A stretch of 64,000 bases of DNA from Barnesiella sp. WM24 (GTDB lineage: Bacteria; Bacteroidota; Bacteroidia; Bacteroidales; Muribaculaceae), in NCBI RefSeq assembly GCF_004570975.1, contig NZ_SPPC01000004.1, positions 186,001-250,000 of the forward strand, in the 5' to 3' direction. The translations under genes were made by a program, and so were the position numbers. Positions 9,723-18,924 of the stretch are shown piece by piece. The notes under the pieces were generated by a model. That model saw only the letters and a program-made list of their open reading frames with translations, made no database searches and had not been told where the DNA came from. The stretch's first letter is position 1; each line of letters begins with the position of its first letter.

Positions 9723-10205
9723 TCAATCGTCCCAAAGCGTCACCATGCCGGCTGCGGAACGCGCCACATCGACGAGGCGCTGGTTGGACGAGCCCCGGAA
9801 TCGCAGCCCCGTGTCACGCTTAGCCTGTTCAAACTCGCCGTCGACAAGCACATCTACATATGGAAGCGCCGACGACATGACAGCATCGCCACACACCTCT
9901 TCGTAAGTATAGCCGGTGTAACACCACACATTCCTGCCAGCCTCCTTTAGCCGACGCGCAAGCTCAGCCACACCCTCGGCCTGACACATCGGGTCGCCGC
10001 CAGTAAGGGTCACATTGAAGTCATTTTCATCAATCACGGCGATTATCTCGTCGACCGACATTTCCTTGCCTCCCGACATTTCCCACGACTGCGGATTATG
10101 GCATCCCGGGCAGCGATGCACACACCCCGCCAAATACACAGAAGTGCGGAGCCCCGGTCCATCGACCGAGGTTCCGCCCACTATATCAAGGACTCTAAGT
10201 GTCAT
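9723..10205 (-). CDS. nrdG: Anaerobic ribonucleotide reductase-activating protein
   Basis: Radical-SAM enzyme that installs the glycyl radical on NrdD. 160 residues, typical. The cluster motif is CVHRCPGC (Cys28, Cys32, Cys35; CxxxCxxC), and TLTGGDPM is the SAM-binding GGE-like strand. It starts 9 bp after nrdD and shares its promoter. It works only without oxygen, in keeping with an obligate anaerobe. Confidence 0.96.
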   Translation of the reverse strand: MTLRVLDIVGGTSVDGPGLRTSVYLAGCVHRCPGCHNPQSWEMSGGKEMSVDEIIAVIDENDFNVTLTGGDPMCQAEGVAELARRLKEAGRNVWCYTGYTYEEVCGDAVMSSALPYVDVLVDGEFEQAKRDTGLRFRGSSNQRLVDVARSAAGMVTLWDD

Positions 10206-10214
10206 TATCCTGCT

Positions 10215-12422
10215 TTACTTATGCACTATACGGTCATTAAGCTCGGCAAGCTTCGCACTGTTCCATCGGTCAGTAGTGCCGACAAGATAGCCGGTGATGC
10301 GCTGAAGTTTGTCTATCGCATGGCTGCCACACTTCGGGCATGTGTCAAGCTCCGACTGCGCGTCCTCATATCCGCAGTGCATACACCTGTTGCGGTTATG
10401 GTTGACCGAGCCATATCCTATATCATACTTGTCCATAAGGTCAACGATATCGCTTATCGCCTCCGGATTATGGGTGGCGTCACCGTCAATCTCCACATAG
10501 AATATATGACCGCCGCGGGTCAGTTCATGATAAGGAGCCTCAATCTGCGCCTTGTGACGGGGCGAACAATGATAGTAGACAGGCACATGGTTGGAGTTTG
10601 TGTAATATACCTTGTCGGTAATACCCGGAATCACGCCGAATGTCTTGCGGTCAGCTTTGGTAAACTTACCTGAAAGCCCCTCGGCAGGAGTAGCAAGCAC
10701 CGAGAAATTATGCTGATATTTCTCTGAATACTCGTTGGCACGGCTACGCATGTGTGAGACGATTCTCAATCCGAGAGCCTGCGAGTCGGCGTCCTCGCCA
10801 TGATGCTTGCCGGTAAGAGCCACGAGACACTCTGCAAGACCGATAAATCCTATACCGAGTGTACCCTGATTTATTACCGATTCAATCGTGTCGCCCGGTT
10901 TCAGGTTCTCGCTGCCATTCCACAGGCGTGTCATCAGGAGCGGGAACTGCTTGGCAAGAGCCGTCTTCTGGAAGTCATAGCGGTCACAGAGCTGACGGGC
11001 GGTGATGTCAAGCACCTCGTCAAGCTTTTGGAAAAAGCGGTGAATGCGCTCTTCCTTATCGATTATGTTCATGCACTCTATCGCCATGCGCACGATATTT
11101 ATTGTCGAGAAGCTCAGATTTCCGCGGCCTATCGAGGTCTTCTCCCCGAAACGGTTTTCAAAGACGCGTGTGCGGCATCCCATTGTAGCCACTTCATATT
11201 CATAGCGCTTAGGATCATTGGCATCCCACTTTTCATGATGATTGAATGGCGCGTCAAGATTTACAAAGTTAGGGAAGAAACGGCGTGCAGTCACTTTGCA
11301 GGCAAGCTTGTAAAGATCATAGTTGCGGTCTTCGGGAAGATAGCTGACACCGCGCTTTTTCTTCCATATCTGGATAGGGAATATTGCAGTGGCTCCGTTG
11401 CCCACTCCCTCGTAGGTCGAGTTAAGAAGCTCCCTGATGATACATCTTCCTTCGGCTGAAGTGTCAGTACCGTAGTTTATCGAGCTGAACACCACCTGAT
11501 TGCCTCCGCGCGAGTGGATCGTATTCATGTTGTGGATAAACGCTTCCATAGCCTGATGTACCCTGCCTACAGTCTTGTTGATGGCATGCTGCTTTACGCG
11601 TTCATCTCCGGCAAGCCCCTCAAGAGGCTTCTTTTCGTAATCGGTGATTTCAGCCTCATAGAGCGATGAGTGATCCTGACCGTCAAATGCCTCTATCTGC
11701 TTCACCTCTTCTATATAAGACGACCTTACGAAGGGCGCGAGATAAAAGTCAAAAGCAGGTATCGCCTGACCGCCGTGCATCTCGTTTTGCGCAGTCTCGA
11801 GAGAGATACATCCGATGATGCTCGCAGTCTCTATGCGCTTTGCAGGGCGCGACTCCCCGTGACCGGCGGTAAAGCCGTGGAGAAGAATATTGTCAAGCGG
11901 ATGCTGCACGCAGGTAAGACTCTTCGTCGGGTAATAATCCTTGTCATGTATATGCAGATAGCCGTTGCGCACAGCCTCGCGTGCTTCATGTGACAGCAGG
12001 TAATCGTCGACAAAAGGCTTGGTTGTCTCGCTGGCAAACTTCATCATCATGCCCGCGGGAGAATCAGTGTTCATGTTGGCATTCTCGCGGGTGATGTCAT
12101 TACTCTTTGCCTCGATTATCTCAAGAAACATGTCGCGTGTCTTGGCGCGGCGGGCGATATTTCGCTGGTCACGATAGGCGATATAACGCTTTGCCACCTC
12201 CTTGCGGGGGCTTTTCATCAGCTCAAGCTCTACGCGGTCCTGGATTTCTTCCACCGTCATCCGGTCATTACCCGACATGCTTATGCGGTCAGTGATCTTA
12301 TGTATGAGAGATTCATCCTCCCCCATCTCGGTCTGAAGCATTGCCTTGCGGATTGCCGCCTTGATTTTCTCATCGTTATAGCCCACGACACGACCGTCGC
12401 GCTTAACTACTGTCTGTATCAT
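10215..12422 (-). CDS. nrdD: Anaerobic ribonucleoside-triphosphate reductase (class III)
   Basis: Glycyl-radical enzyme reducing ribonucleotides to deoxyribonucleotides for DNA synthesis under anoxia. 735 residues. An N-terminal ATP-cone allosteric domain (about 1-95) opens with VVKRDGRVVGYNDEKI. The C-terminus has the zinc site CMHCGY...CPKCG and the glycyl-radical stretch RITGYLVGTTDRWN near the end, where the Gly of TGY carries the radical. nrdG follows 9 bp later. A near-perfect promoter lies just upstream. Confidence 0.97.
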   Translation of the reverse strand: MIQTVVKRDGRVVGYNDEKIKAAIRKAMLQTEMGEDESLIHKITDRISMSGNDRMTVEEIQDRVELELMKSPRKEVAKRYIAYRDQRNIARRAKTRDMFLEIIEAKSNDITRENANMNTDSPAGMMMKFASETTKPFVDDYLLSHEAREAVRNGYLHIHDKDYYPTKSLTCVQHPLDNILLHGFTAGHGESRPAKRIETASIIGCISLETAQNEMHGGQAIPAFDFYLAPFVRSSYIEEVKQIEAFDGQDHSSLYEAEITDYEKKPLEGLAGDERVKQHAINKTVGRVHQAMEAFIHNMNTIHSRGGNQVVFSSINYGTDTSAEGRCIIRELLNSTYEGVGNGATAIFPIQIWKKKRGVSYLPEDRNYDLYKLACKVTARRFFPNFVNLDAPFNHHEKWDANDPKRYEYEVATMGCRTRVFENRFGEKTSIGRGNLSFSTINIVRMAIECMNIIDKEERIHRFFQKLDEVLDITARQLCDRYDFQKTALAKQFPLLMTRLWNGSENLKPGDTIESVINQGTLGIGFIGLAECLVALTGKHHGEDADSQALGLRIVSHMRSRANEYSEKYQHNFSVLATPAEGLSGKFTKADRKTFGVIPGITDKVYYTNSNHVPVYYHCSPRHKAQIEAPYHELTRGGHIFYVEIDGDATHNPEAISDIVDLMDKYDIGYGSVNHNRNRCMHCGYEDAQSELDTCPKCGSHAIDKLQRITGYLVGTTDRWNSAKLAELNDRIVHK

Positions 12423-12457
12423 TTTCAGGATAGTGTTATAGTAAAAATTTTACATTG

Positions 12458-12489
12458 CAAATCTACACAGACTCTCCCTAACAAGCAAA
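12458..12489 (-). promoter_or_regulatory. Promoter of nrdDG
   Basis: Minus strand: TTTG (12489-12486), exactly 20 nt, then TAGATTTG (12465-12458), both boxes matching the Bacteroidetes consensus. The leader to the nrdD start at 12422 would be about 29 nt. No NrdR-type box was recognised. Confidence 0.7.
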
Positions 12490-12650
12490 TTTTTCAGACG
12501 ATAAATTATCAACAATTTTTCTTTTTGGAAAACTTTTCAGCATATCTAAAAATTTAAATTGCTACAAATCAGTACATTGAAAAATATTTTGGAAAACTTT
12601 CATAAATTCACACCCATGCAAAATTCACAATATTGTCACATCACGCCATT

Positions 12651-12920
12651 TCAAGCAGAACGAGGCAGAATCCCGAATTGCACTACAAAAATCACAATCC
12701 ACAGCACAATTACAATGCAATTTACCGCTAACTGTCGGTAACATTTCTGACGTACACAGTAGTATGTAAGAACCCCGAGATAGCTCGCAAGAGAAAGCGC
12801 GCTGACCACAATTACCCACACCGGGATTGATTTCAATATCGGAATAGCCACCAACATCAGAAATGCCGGAATCAGCAACAATCCCACCTTCCTCCCACTC
12901 GGATTTTCAATCGTCTTCAT
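12651..12920 (-). CDS. Small hydrophobic membrane protein, unknown function
   Basis: 89 residues with about three hydrophobic segments (roughly 12-30, 34-54 and 62-83), a short basic N-terminus and no recognised domain. ATG start at 12920. It lies 32 bp downstream of a broken lipoprotein gene and may once have been cotranscribed with it. The surrounding DNA is visibly more AT-rich than the flanking housekeeping genes. That it is a real gene rests on its continuous hydrophobic pattern and sensible start; no family was recognised. Confidence 0.5.
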   Translation of the reverse strand: MKTIENPSGRKVGLLLIPAFLMLVAIPILKSIPVWVIVVSALSLASYLGVLTYYCVRQKCYRQLAVNCIVIVLWIVIFVVQFGILPRSA

Positions 12921-12952
12921 AGCCAGTCGATTTATACTATAAACCTTACCAC

Positions 12953-13743
12953 TTAATGCCAGCGACCTCTACAGACTTCATAGTCATACCATATTCCCAT
13001 CAAATCAGCGAAGGTTGCGTACGCCTCCAACTCCGTCAAGGATCCATCAGCTATGGCATCCAAGAAAGCTTCCGCAGTTATACCAACACCAGCAATCGCC
13101 AAACGCACTCCTAAATTCATCGCACAAATGGATTTATTTTTTGAAATCATCAATGCGTCATCCCCAATTAAAACTGGATCATTTGTATTTGGACCATCAA
13201 TTTTTGTTAATGATTGATATATTGGTCTCGTAACATTGTAAACACTAACAGCCATCCCAACATATGCTAATTCTTGATCCGCAGTCAATTCATTCGGTAG
13301 ATTTTTATACAAGTCATCCCATCCACCAGGAGAATCCAAATAATTCATCGTGAAACTAAGCAATTGTTCCATCCCTTTTTCTCCGCCAACTAGTTCTAAA
13401 ACATATTCATAATTTGTGTCTTCAATATATTCCAGTTCCTGATTAGATGAATTTATTTGTTCTTTAAATTCTTCCATTTCTTCAAGCATTTCTTCTTGCG
13501 ACAAAGAAGATAGATACTGTAAATCTTTATCACTAATTGATAACATTACGGGAGTATTCGATGATCGACTATTGTCTCTGTCCATATCAAGAAAAGACGA
13601 TTTAGGGACAGATGACAATTTATAATAAAGTTGCTGCATATCATTATCGACATTTTCACTTAACACATGTTCTTCCTAAGAACAACCATTAAAAAGCAGA
13701 CAAAAGGCAGTTGTAGCAATTGTCCCGTAAAATAATTTTTCAT
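12953..13743 (-). pseudogene. Disrupted lipoprotein gene, unknown function
   Basis: An open frame of about 237 codons (13666 down to 12953) encodes an acidic, soluble-looking protein (MLEEMEEFKEQ and GITAEAFLDAIADG segments) of no recognised family. It can open only at a GTG. Upstream in the same frame, 13739-13676 reads KLFYGTIATTAFCLLFNGCS, a clear lipoprotein signal with lipobox FNGC, followed at once by an in-frame TAG (13678-13676). The only suitable ATG (13743-13741) lies one base out of frame. A sixth A in the run after it would give MKKLFYG. So two lesions, a one-base deletion and a nonsense codon, separate the export signal from the body. No promoter box was found upstream. Confidence 0.7.
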
Positions 13744-13940
13744 CTTTATAAAATTAAATTTGTTTAAATTTAAACACGCATAAACAAAAAAAGTTTGATT
13801 TTATATCAAAATAGTTTAAAATCACACGCATCCAATATAATGTCGTATAGAATAACGATTACGCAGTAAATTATTTCATTCAGAATACAAGCATGATAAA
13901 TTTAATGAATGTATATTTTTAATGTATATTGCATTTGTAT

Positions 13941-13948
13941 TACTTTTG
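13941..13948 (+). promoter_or_regulatory. -7 promoter box of rmuC
   Basis: TACTTTTG matches the TAnnTTTG -7 consensus 25 bp before the rmuC ATG. No good -33 box at the right distance. Its position inside the longest possible reading frame argues for the downstream start at 13974. Confidence 0.5.
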
Positions 13949-13973
13949 CATAGTAATTATATATATTATAAGG

Positions 13974-15251
13974 ATGTCCACAATTTTGTTTTTAATTATA
14001 GGGATAGCAGCCGGAGCCGCTATAGGCTGGCTCGCGTCATCTTCAAAATCAGGAAAACTTGCCGAGACCCTTCGCTCTGAAATATCGGAAAAAGAAATGC
14101 AACTGAAAATGCTGCGCCGTGAGATGGAACTTACCGGCGAACAGCGGCGCAAGGATGACGAGGCTCGCGACCGTCACTATGCCGAGCAATTGCGCGTCAC
14201 TCGCGAACAATTGAAAAACGCCACCGATGAATTGCTGCGACTGCGTGCAGAGGAGCTCAACAAGACCAATTCATCGCAGATGAACGCCATAATCGAGCCC
14301 CTGAAAGAAAAAATCAAGGAGATGCAGGAGGCTATGGAAAGCACAAGGGAGATGAACACCCGTAACACGGCATCGCTTCACCAGGCAATCGAGGATGTAA
14401 TCAAGCGCACCGCCTCAATAGGTGATGAAGCGGGAAAACTCGCAAAGGCTCTGCGCCACGAAAACAAGATACAGGGCAACTGGGGCGAGACGATACTCAA
14501 CGAACTTCTGGAGAGCCAGGGACTGAGACAAGGCATCCACTATGAAGTGCAGGCTACCATAAAGGACAAAAACGGGAAACCGGTACTTAACGAGAATACC
14601 GACAAGCGCATGATTCCTGACGTAATCCTTAATTACAACAAAGGCAAATCGCTTATCATTGACTCAAAGGTGTCGCTCGCGGCATTTCTGGACTATACGG
14701 CGGCTGAGACGGAAGAGCAGAAAAAAGATGCTCTCGACCGCCACATCAAAAGCATACGCGCTCATGTCAGGGAACTTGCCAACAAGAACTACAAGCGCTA
14801 CATACTCCCTCCTCGCGAGTCGCTTAACTTCATGATAATGTTTGTCCCAAACGAGTCGGCGCTACAGCTTGCCATAATCAACGACCCTACGCTTTGGCGC
14901 GAAGCACTGAGCGCCGGAGTGTTTATTGCCGGCGAATACAACCTTGTAGCGACCCTGCGCATAGTCGAGCTTGCCTGGATCCAGGAAGTGCAGGCGGAGC
15001 AACAGCGAAAGGTGAGCGAACTTGCCACACAGCTTATCGAACGTGTGGGCGAGTTTTACTCCCATTTTAAGCTTATACGCGAGCGCATGGACGCAGTCAA
15101 CAAGGCTTACACCGATGCCGAGAAAAAGCTGATGACAGGACGGCAGAATCTGATTGCCCCTGCACAAAAGCTGAAAGAGATGGGCTACAAGGAGAAGGAG
15201 CGCTATCCACTTCCCGACAGCGACGACGATTCAATTCACATGCTCCCGTAA
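13974..15251 (+). CDS. rmuC: DNA recombination protein RmuC family
   Basis: Membrane-tethered protein of the RmuC family, thought to limit DNA inversions and associated with nuclease-like cleavage of unusual DNA. 425 residues. One N-terminal hydrophobic helix (about residues 3-20, ILFLIIGIAAGAAIGWL), then a long charged coiled coil to about 150. The conserved domain follows, with GNWGETILNELLESQGL and the IPDVILNY..KSLIIDSKVSLAAF core, which is restriction-endonuclease-like. ATG at 13974 is used because a promoter box lies inside the 15-codon upstream extension. Confidence 0.93.
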   Translation: MSTILFLIIGIAAGAAIGWLASSSKSGKLAETLRSEISEKEMQLKMLRREMELTGEQRRKDDEARDRHYAEQLRVTREQLKNATDELLRLRAEELNKTNSSQMNAIIEPLKEKIKEMQEAMESTREMNTRNTASLHQAIEDVIKRTASIGDEAGKLAKALRHENKIQGNWGETILNELLESQGLRQGIHYEVQATIKDKNGKPVLNENTDKRMIPDVILNYNKGKSLIIDSKVSLAAFLDYTAAETEEQKKDALDRHIKSIRAHVRELANKNYKRYILPPRESLNFMIMFVPNESALQLAIINDPTLWREALSAGVFIAGEYNLVATLRIVELAWIQEVQAEQQRKVSELATQLIERVGEFYSHFKLIRERMDAVNKAYTDAEKKLMTGRQNLIAPAQKLKEMGYKEKERYPLPDSDDDSIHMLP

Positions 15252-15400
15252 AAAAGTAGCGGCTCATGACATCCCGCCATAAGCCGCTGATTGAGTCAAT
15301 ATTGAAATTATACTTGAAACCTTGGTAAATAAGGAAATGTCAATACAATCCTCATCAATTATAATAATAGATAGACTCAATACGATTAATCTCAAGAATG
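15251..15400 (-). ncRNA. Candidate intergenic small RNA
   Basis: No gene is known here, but the minus strand carries a complete transcription unit: promoter boxes at 15438-15407 predict a start near 15400. The only downstream feature is a hairpin (15288-15258: AGCGGCT paired with AGCCGCT, plus ATG/CAT after one mismatch) followed directly by six T at 15255-15250, a Rho-independent terminator. The product would be about 150 nt, ending against the rmuC stop codon. It could encode a 15-residue peptide (ATG at 15355), but a non-coding RNA is the simpler reading. No minus-strand gene exists that this terminator could otherwise serve. Confidence 0.45.
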
Positions 15401-15406
15401 TTGACG

Positions 15407-15438
15407 CAAAGATACAATCAACAACTTTAAATTACAAA
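15407..15438 (-). promoter_or_regulatory. Minus-strand promoter driving the candidate small RNA
   Basis: TTTG (15438-15435), 20 nt, TATCTTTG (15414-15407): both boxes are exact on the minus strand, although both neighbouring genes (rmuC, GH97) are on the plus strand. It lies 27 bp upstream of the GH97 start and is divergent from it. Confidence 0.55.
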
Positions 15439-15464
15439 TTTTAACTAAAAATATTTTCATCACC

Positions 15465-17387
15465 ATGCTAAAGGCACTACTAACACCCCTCCTATTGTCG
15501 GCGCCCGTGACAATTGTCCAGGCAGCCGTGACCGTGACCGGACCCGACGGAAAACTGGCGGTAACCACCGACATCAGCGATGGCAAGCCCCAATACACAG
15601 TCACTTATGACGGCAAAACAGTCATTGGCTCTTCTCCGCTCGGATTTAAATCTGACGTGGCTGACTTCTCTTCATCAATGACTATCACCGACACGTTGCG
15701 AAGCTCGGTAGACAAGAGATATACCCAAGACAAGATTAAACACAGCGACATCACCTACCGCGCCAATGCGCTTGCCGTTACAATGAAGAATGTCGACGGT
15801 AATGAGATGACCGTCGAGTGGCAGGTGAGTGACAATGACGTCGCCCTGCGATATGCGATACCACGACAGGGAGAAACAGGCGCCATGATTGTCAACGAAG
15901 AATCCACAGGCTACAGGCTCCCCGACGACACACGGGTGTTCATGACCTCACAGAGCGACCCTATGATAGGATGGAAACGTACAAAACCGAGCTATGAGGA
16001 ATTTTATCATGTCGAAGCTCCGCTCGGCACCAAATCGGATTATGGTCACGGATTCACATTCCCGGCTCTTTTTCACACTCCCGACGGGATATGGGTCCTA
16101 CTGACCGAGACTGACGTAGACGGATATTATTGCGGAAGTCATCTGAGCGATTTCCATGACGGACTATACACGATAGCCTACCCCATGCAGGAAGAAAACA
16201 ACGGAAACGGCACTGCGTCACCGGGCATAGGGCTCCCCCACAACACACCCTGGCGCACTATCACCATCGCCGACAATCTTGCCCCGATAGTAGAGACGAC
16301 AATACCCTGGAATCTCGTTGAGCCGCGCTATGAGACATCACGCAAAGCCGCTCCCGGCAGAGGCACATGGAGCTGGATTGTGTGGCAGGACGGAAGCATC
16401 AACTTTGACGACCAGAAGACTTATATTGACTTTGCCGCCGAGATGGGATATGAAAATGTACTTGTCGACAACTGGTGGGACACCAACATAGGCAGGGATG
16501 GGATAGAACGTCTTGCAGCTTATGCCGCCGGGAAAGGGGTCAATCTGATAATGTGGTATTCTTCAAGCGGACACTGGAATGACATCGTGCAGGGACCCAC
16601 CGGAAAGATGGACCGCCCGATTGCCCGTAAAAACGAGATGAAATGGCTGCGCGAAACCGGTATCAAGGCGATAAAAGTAGACTTCTTTGGAGGCGACAAG
16701 CAGGAGACAATGAGGCTTTACAAGGATATTCTGAGCGATGCAGCCGACTATGGCATTGACGTGGTGTTTCACGGATGTACACTTCCACGCGGCTGGGAAC
16801 GCATGTACCCTAACTTCGTTGGAAGCGAGGCTGTGCTTGCGTCTGAAAACCTGATTTTCGGACAAAACCACTGCGACCTCGAAGCGGTCAGCGCCACTCT
16901 CCACCCGTTTATCAGGAATACAGCGGCGATAATGGAGTATGGAGGCACATTCCTGAACCGACGCCTCAACCGGGGCAATGACGGAGGCACCACCCGACGC
17001 ACCGGCGACGCCTTCCAGCTTGCCACATCAGTCCTATTCCACAACCCTGTCCAGAATTTCGCGCTCACCCCCGGCAACCTCACCGATGCACCGGCCGAGG
17101 CGATAGAGTTTATGAAAGCGGTGCCCACTACATGGGATGAAACCCGATATATCGACGGCTATCCGGGCAAATACGCGGTAATCGCCCGTCGCAACGGTGA
17201 CACATGGTATGTGGCCGGAGTCAACGCGATGGAAACGCCCGTGACTGTCTGTCTGCCGGGATTCATCGGTGACAATGCCAAGATATATTATGACAAGACG
17301 ACCGACAGGATGGCGACGCGCACAGTCGGCAAAGACCGCACAGTCACCATCCCGTCAAACTGCGGCTTTACGGCAGTGTCACATTAA
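15465..17387 (+). CDS. GH97 family glycoside hydrolase, retaining alpha-galactosidase-like
   Basis: Exported glycosidase, 640 residues, with a signal peptide (cleavage near VQAA, residue 21). An N-terminal beta-sandwich (about 22-285) is followed by a TIM barrel and a small C-terminal beta domain, the GH97 layout. IKVDFFGGDKQ places an aspartate at residue 406 where retaining GH97 enzymes have their nucleophile. Inverting SusB-type members use glutamates instead, so alpha-galactosidase-like activity is more likely than alpha-glucosidase. No SusC/SusD pair or sensor lies beside it. The stop codon overlaps that of the convergent mscS-type gene (shared TTAA). Confidence 0.9.
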   Translation: MLKALLTPLLLSAPVTIVQAAVTVTGPDGKLAVTTDISDGKPQYTVTYDGKTVIGSSPLGFKSDVADFSSSMTITDTLRSSVDKRYTQDKIKHSDITYRANALAVTMKNVDGNEMTVEWQVSDNDVALRYAIPRQGETGAMIVNEESTGYRLPDDTRVFMTSQSDPMIGWKRTKPSYEEFYHVEAPLGTKSDYGHGFTFPALFHTPDGIWVLLTETDVDGYYCGSHLSDFHDGLYTIAYPMQEENNGNGTASPGIGLPHNTPWRTITIADNLAPIVETTIPWNLVEPRYETSRKAAPGRGTWSWIVWQDGSINFDDQKTYIDFAAEMGYENVLVDNWWDTNIGRDGIERLAAYAAGKGVNLIMWYSSSGHWNDIVQGPTGKMDRPIARKNEMKWLRETGIKAIKVDFFGGDKQETMRLYKDILSDAADYGIDVVFHGCTLPRGWERMYPNFVGSEAVLASENLIFGQNHCDLEAVSATLHPFIRNTAAIMEYGGTFLNRRLNRGNDGGTTRRTGDAFQLATSVLFHNPVQNFALTPGNLTDAPAEAIEFMKAVPTTWDETRYIDGYPGKYAVIARRNGDTWYVAGVNAMETPVTVCLPGFIGDNAKIYYDKTTDRMATRTVGKDRTVTIPSNCGFTAVSH

Positions 17388-18832
17388 CCGGCACTGCCCA
17401 CCGCAGGCGCTGATGCCTCAGGCTTATCGATGAAAAATGGCTGAGGCACGCCAAACAGATTCTCCGGACCTCTGCCGGCGATGTAGCCTTCAAGTATTGT
17501 GTCACGTCCCGAAGGATTCTGGTATGCCACAAGACCAAATGAAGTAAGCATTGTTGACAGATGCTCAAATATGGTGTCCATGATTGCCTCATACGGAAAC
17601 CATGAAGATGTTGCGGTAAAGCAATATACCTGAAACGGCACTCCGGAATCAGTCTGCGGAAGTGTCGAGACAAAGCAGTCGCTCGTATGTGATATATAGG
17701 GTGATGCGTCAAGCCACATCTTCATGTAGGCGCGGAACAATCCGAGATTTGTGTCAATGGTTCCGTCGACGAGTCCGGCCGAATTATTGACATCCTCCAC
17801 CTTCCCGGCTGCTTTTTGGGCAAGCTTCTCGTTTATATACTTCTCCATAAACGGAAGCTTCTTAACCCGCTCGAGCATCTCGGGAGTAGCCGGCTGTATA
17901 CTGTCAGCGTCAATTGTATAGCTGCGCTGTATGCGACGCGTATTGCTCAGCTGCATGCTGCGGAAATTGGTAAAGCTACCGCTTACAAGACTGTAAGGCG
18001 GCACACATGTCGTGGTCTTGTCCCAGTTAAGTATTTTTACCGAAGTAAGCGACACCTCCTGCACGGTGCCGTTGGCATCAGTGCCGTTTATCTTTATCCA
18101 GTCACCTACATGCAGGCTGTCGTTTTCCGACAACTGCACACCCGCCACGACACCAAGTATGCTGTCTTTGAATATCAACATCAGCACAGCGGCAAATGCG
18201 CCAAGTCCGGCGAGCAAAGTACCCGGCGACTTGTCGGCAAGCACGGCGACCCCGACTATCAGGGCGATTATCCATATCACGCCTTTCATTAGCTGCACAA
18301 GCCCGTTCAACGGCAGGCGCTTCTTATTTTTGCGCGAATCGACATGCCGCCACACCCCGCCGACAAGAGCCACCAGGGCAAGTCCCGTCACATATATCAC
18401 ATAAAGCAATGTCAGCTTAGTGAGCCATCCGGCAAGTACATCTTTTGTTGTGACAAGCGTAAACTGAATTAGAATCAAAAATACAAGAGCCGGAATCATG
18501 CGGCAAAGCTTGTCAAAGAAATTTTCATCTCTCAGAAACCCATACAGGTCACCGGCGACACGCTCACCGAAGCGACGCATAACCCCGAGGATAATCCACT
18601 TCGCCACATATCCTACGGCTATGGCAACGATGAACACGACAGCGGCATAGACGATAGTCTCCACTGTGTCATTGCCGGCAAGCCCGAGCGGCTTCAATAT
18701 ACTGTCGACCACCCTCAACAGGAATGAAGCGACAGCATAGGAACTGTCTTTCGTCTGGTCAATAGCCGACAAAGCAATATCGGCCTGCGACTGCGCCGAC
18801 GTGGCAGATGCGATAGTTGAAACGTGCAACAT
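17384..18832 (-). CDS. MscS-family mechanosensitive ion channel
   Basis: Osmotic safety channel of the inner membrane, about 482 residues, YbdG-like in size. Helices at about 55-85, 110-130, 150-170 and 190-245 precede the pore-lining and beta domain: GTLLAGLGAFAAVLMLIFKDSILGVVAG is the MscS TM3 region, then GDWIKINGTDANGTVQEVSL. The long cytoplasmic C-terminus holds family-typical segments (LFRAYMKMWL, FPYEAIMDTIFEHL). ATG at 18832 is chosen; the longer frame would need a TTG at 18889. Convergent with the GH97 gene, with overlapping stop codons. Confidence 0.92.
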   Translation of the reverse strand: MLHVSTIASATSAQSQADIALSAIDQTKDSSYAVASFLLRVVDSILKPLGLAGNDTVETIVYAAVVFIVAIAVGYVAKWIILGVMRRFGERVAGDLYGFLRDENFFDKLCRMIPALVFLILIQFTLVTTKDVLAGWLTKLTLLYVIYVTGLALVALVGGVWRHVDSRKNKKRLPLNGLVQLMKGVIWIIALIVGVAVLADKSPGTLLAGLGAFAAVLMLIFKDSILGVVAGVQLSENDSLHVGDWIKINGTDANGTVQEVSLTSVKILNWDKTTTCVPPYSLVSGSFTNFRSMQLSNTRRIQRSYTIDADSIQPATPEMLERVKKLPFMEKYINEKLAQKAAGKVEDVNNSAGLVDGTIDTNLGLFRAYMKMWLDASPYISHTSDCFVSTLPQTDSGVPFQVYCFTATSSWFPYEAIMDTIFEHLSTMLTSFGLVAYQNPSGRDTILEGYIAGRGPENLFGVPQPFFIDKPEASAPAVGSAG

Positions 18833-18924
18833 GATAAACAATTTAAATATTTTCAAGTTATCAGTATTATGACAACCGAAAACGCTCAATTGTTCATCAT
18901 CCCGCAGCAGGAGGCCGGGCAGTA

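Noticed and set aside
13663-13743. A 27-codon peptide starting at ATG 13743 (MKNYFTGQLL...)
   Set aside because: It is the out-of-frame reading of a lipoprotein signal; the neighbouring frame gives a textbook lipobox.
18833-18889. Longer MscS-type protein from TTG at 18889
   Set aside because: TTG start with no supporting signal; the ATG at 18832 is sufficient for the full channel.
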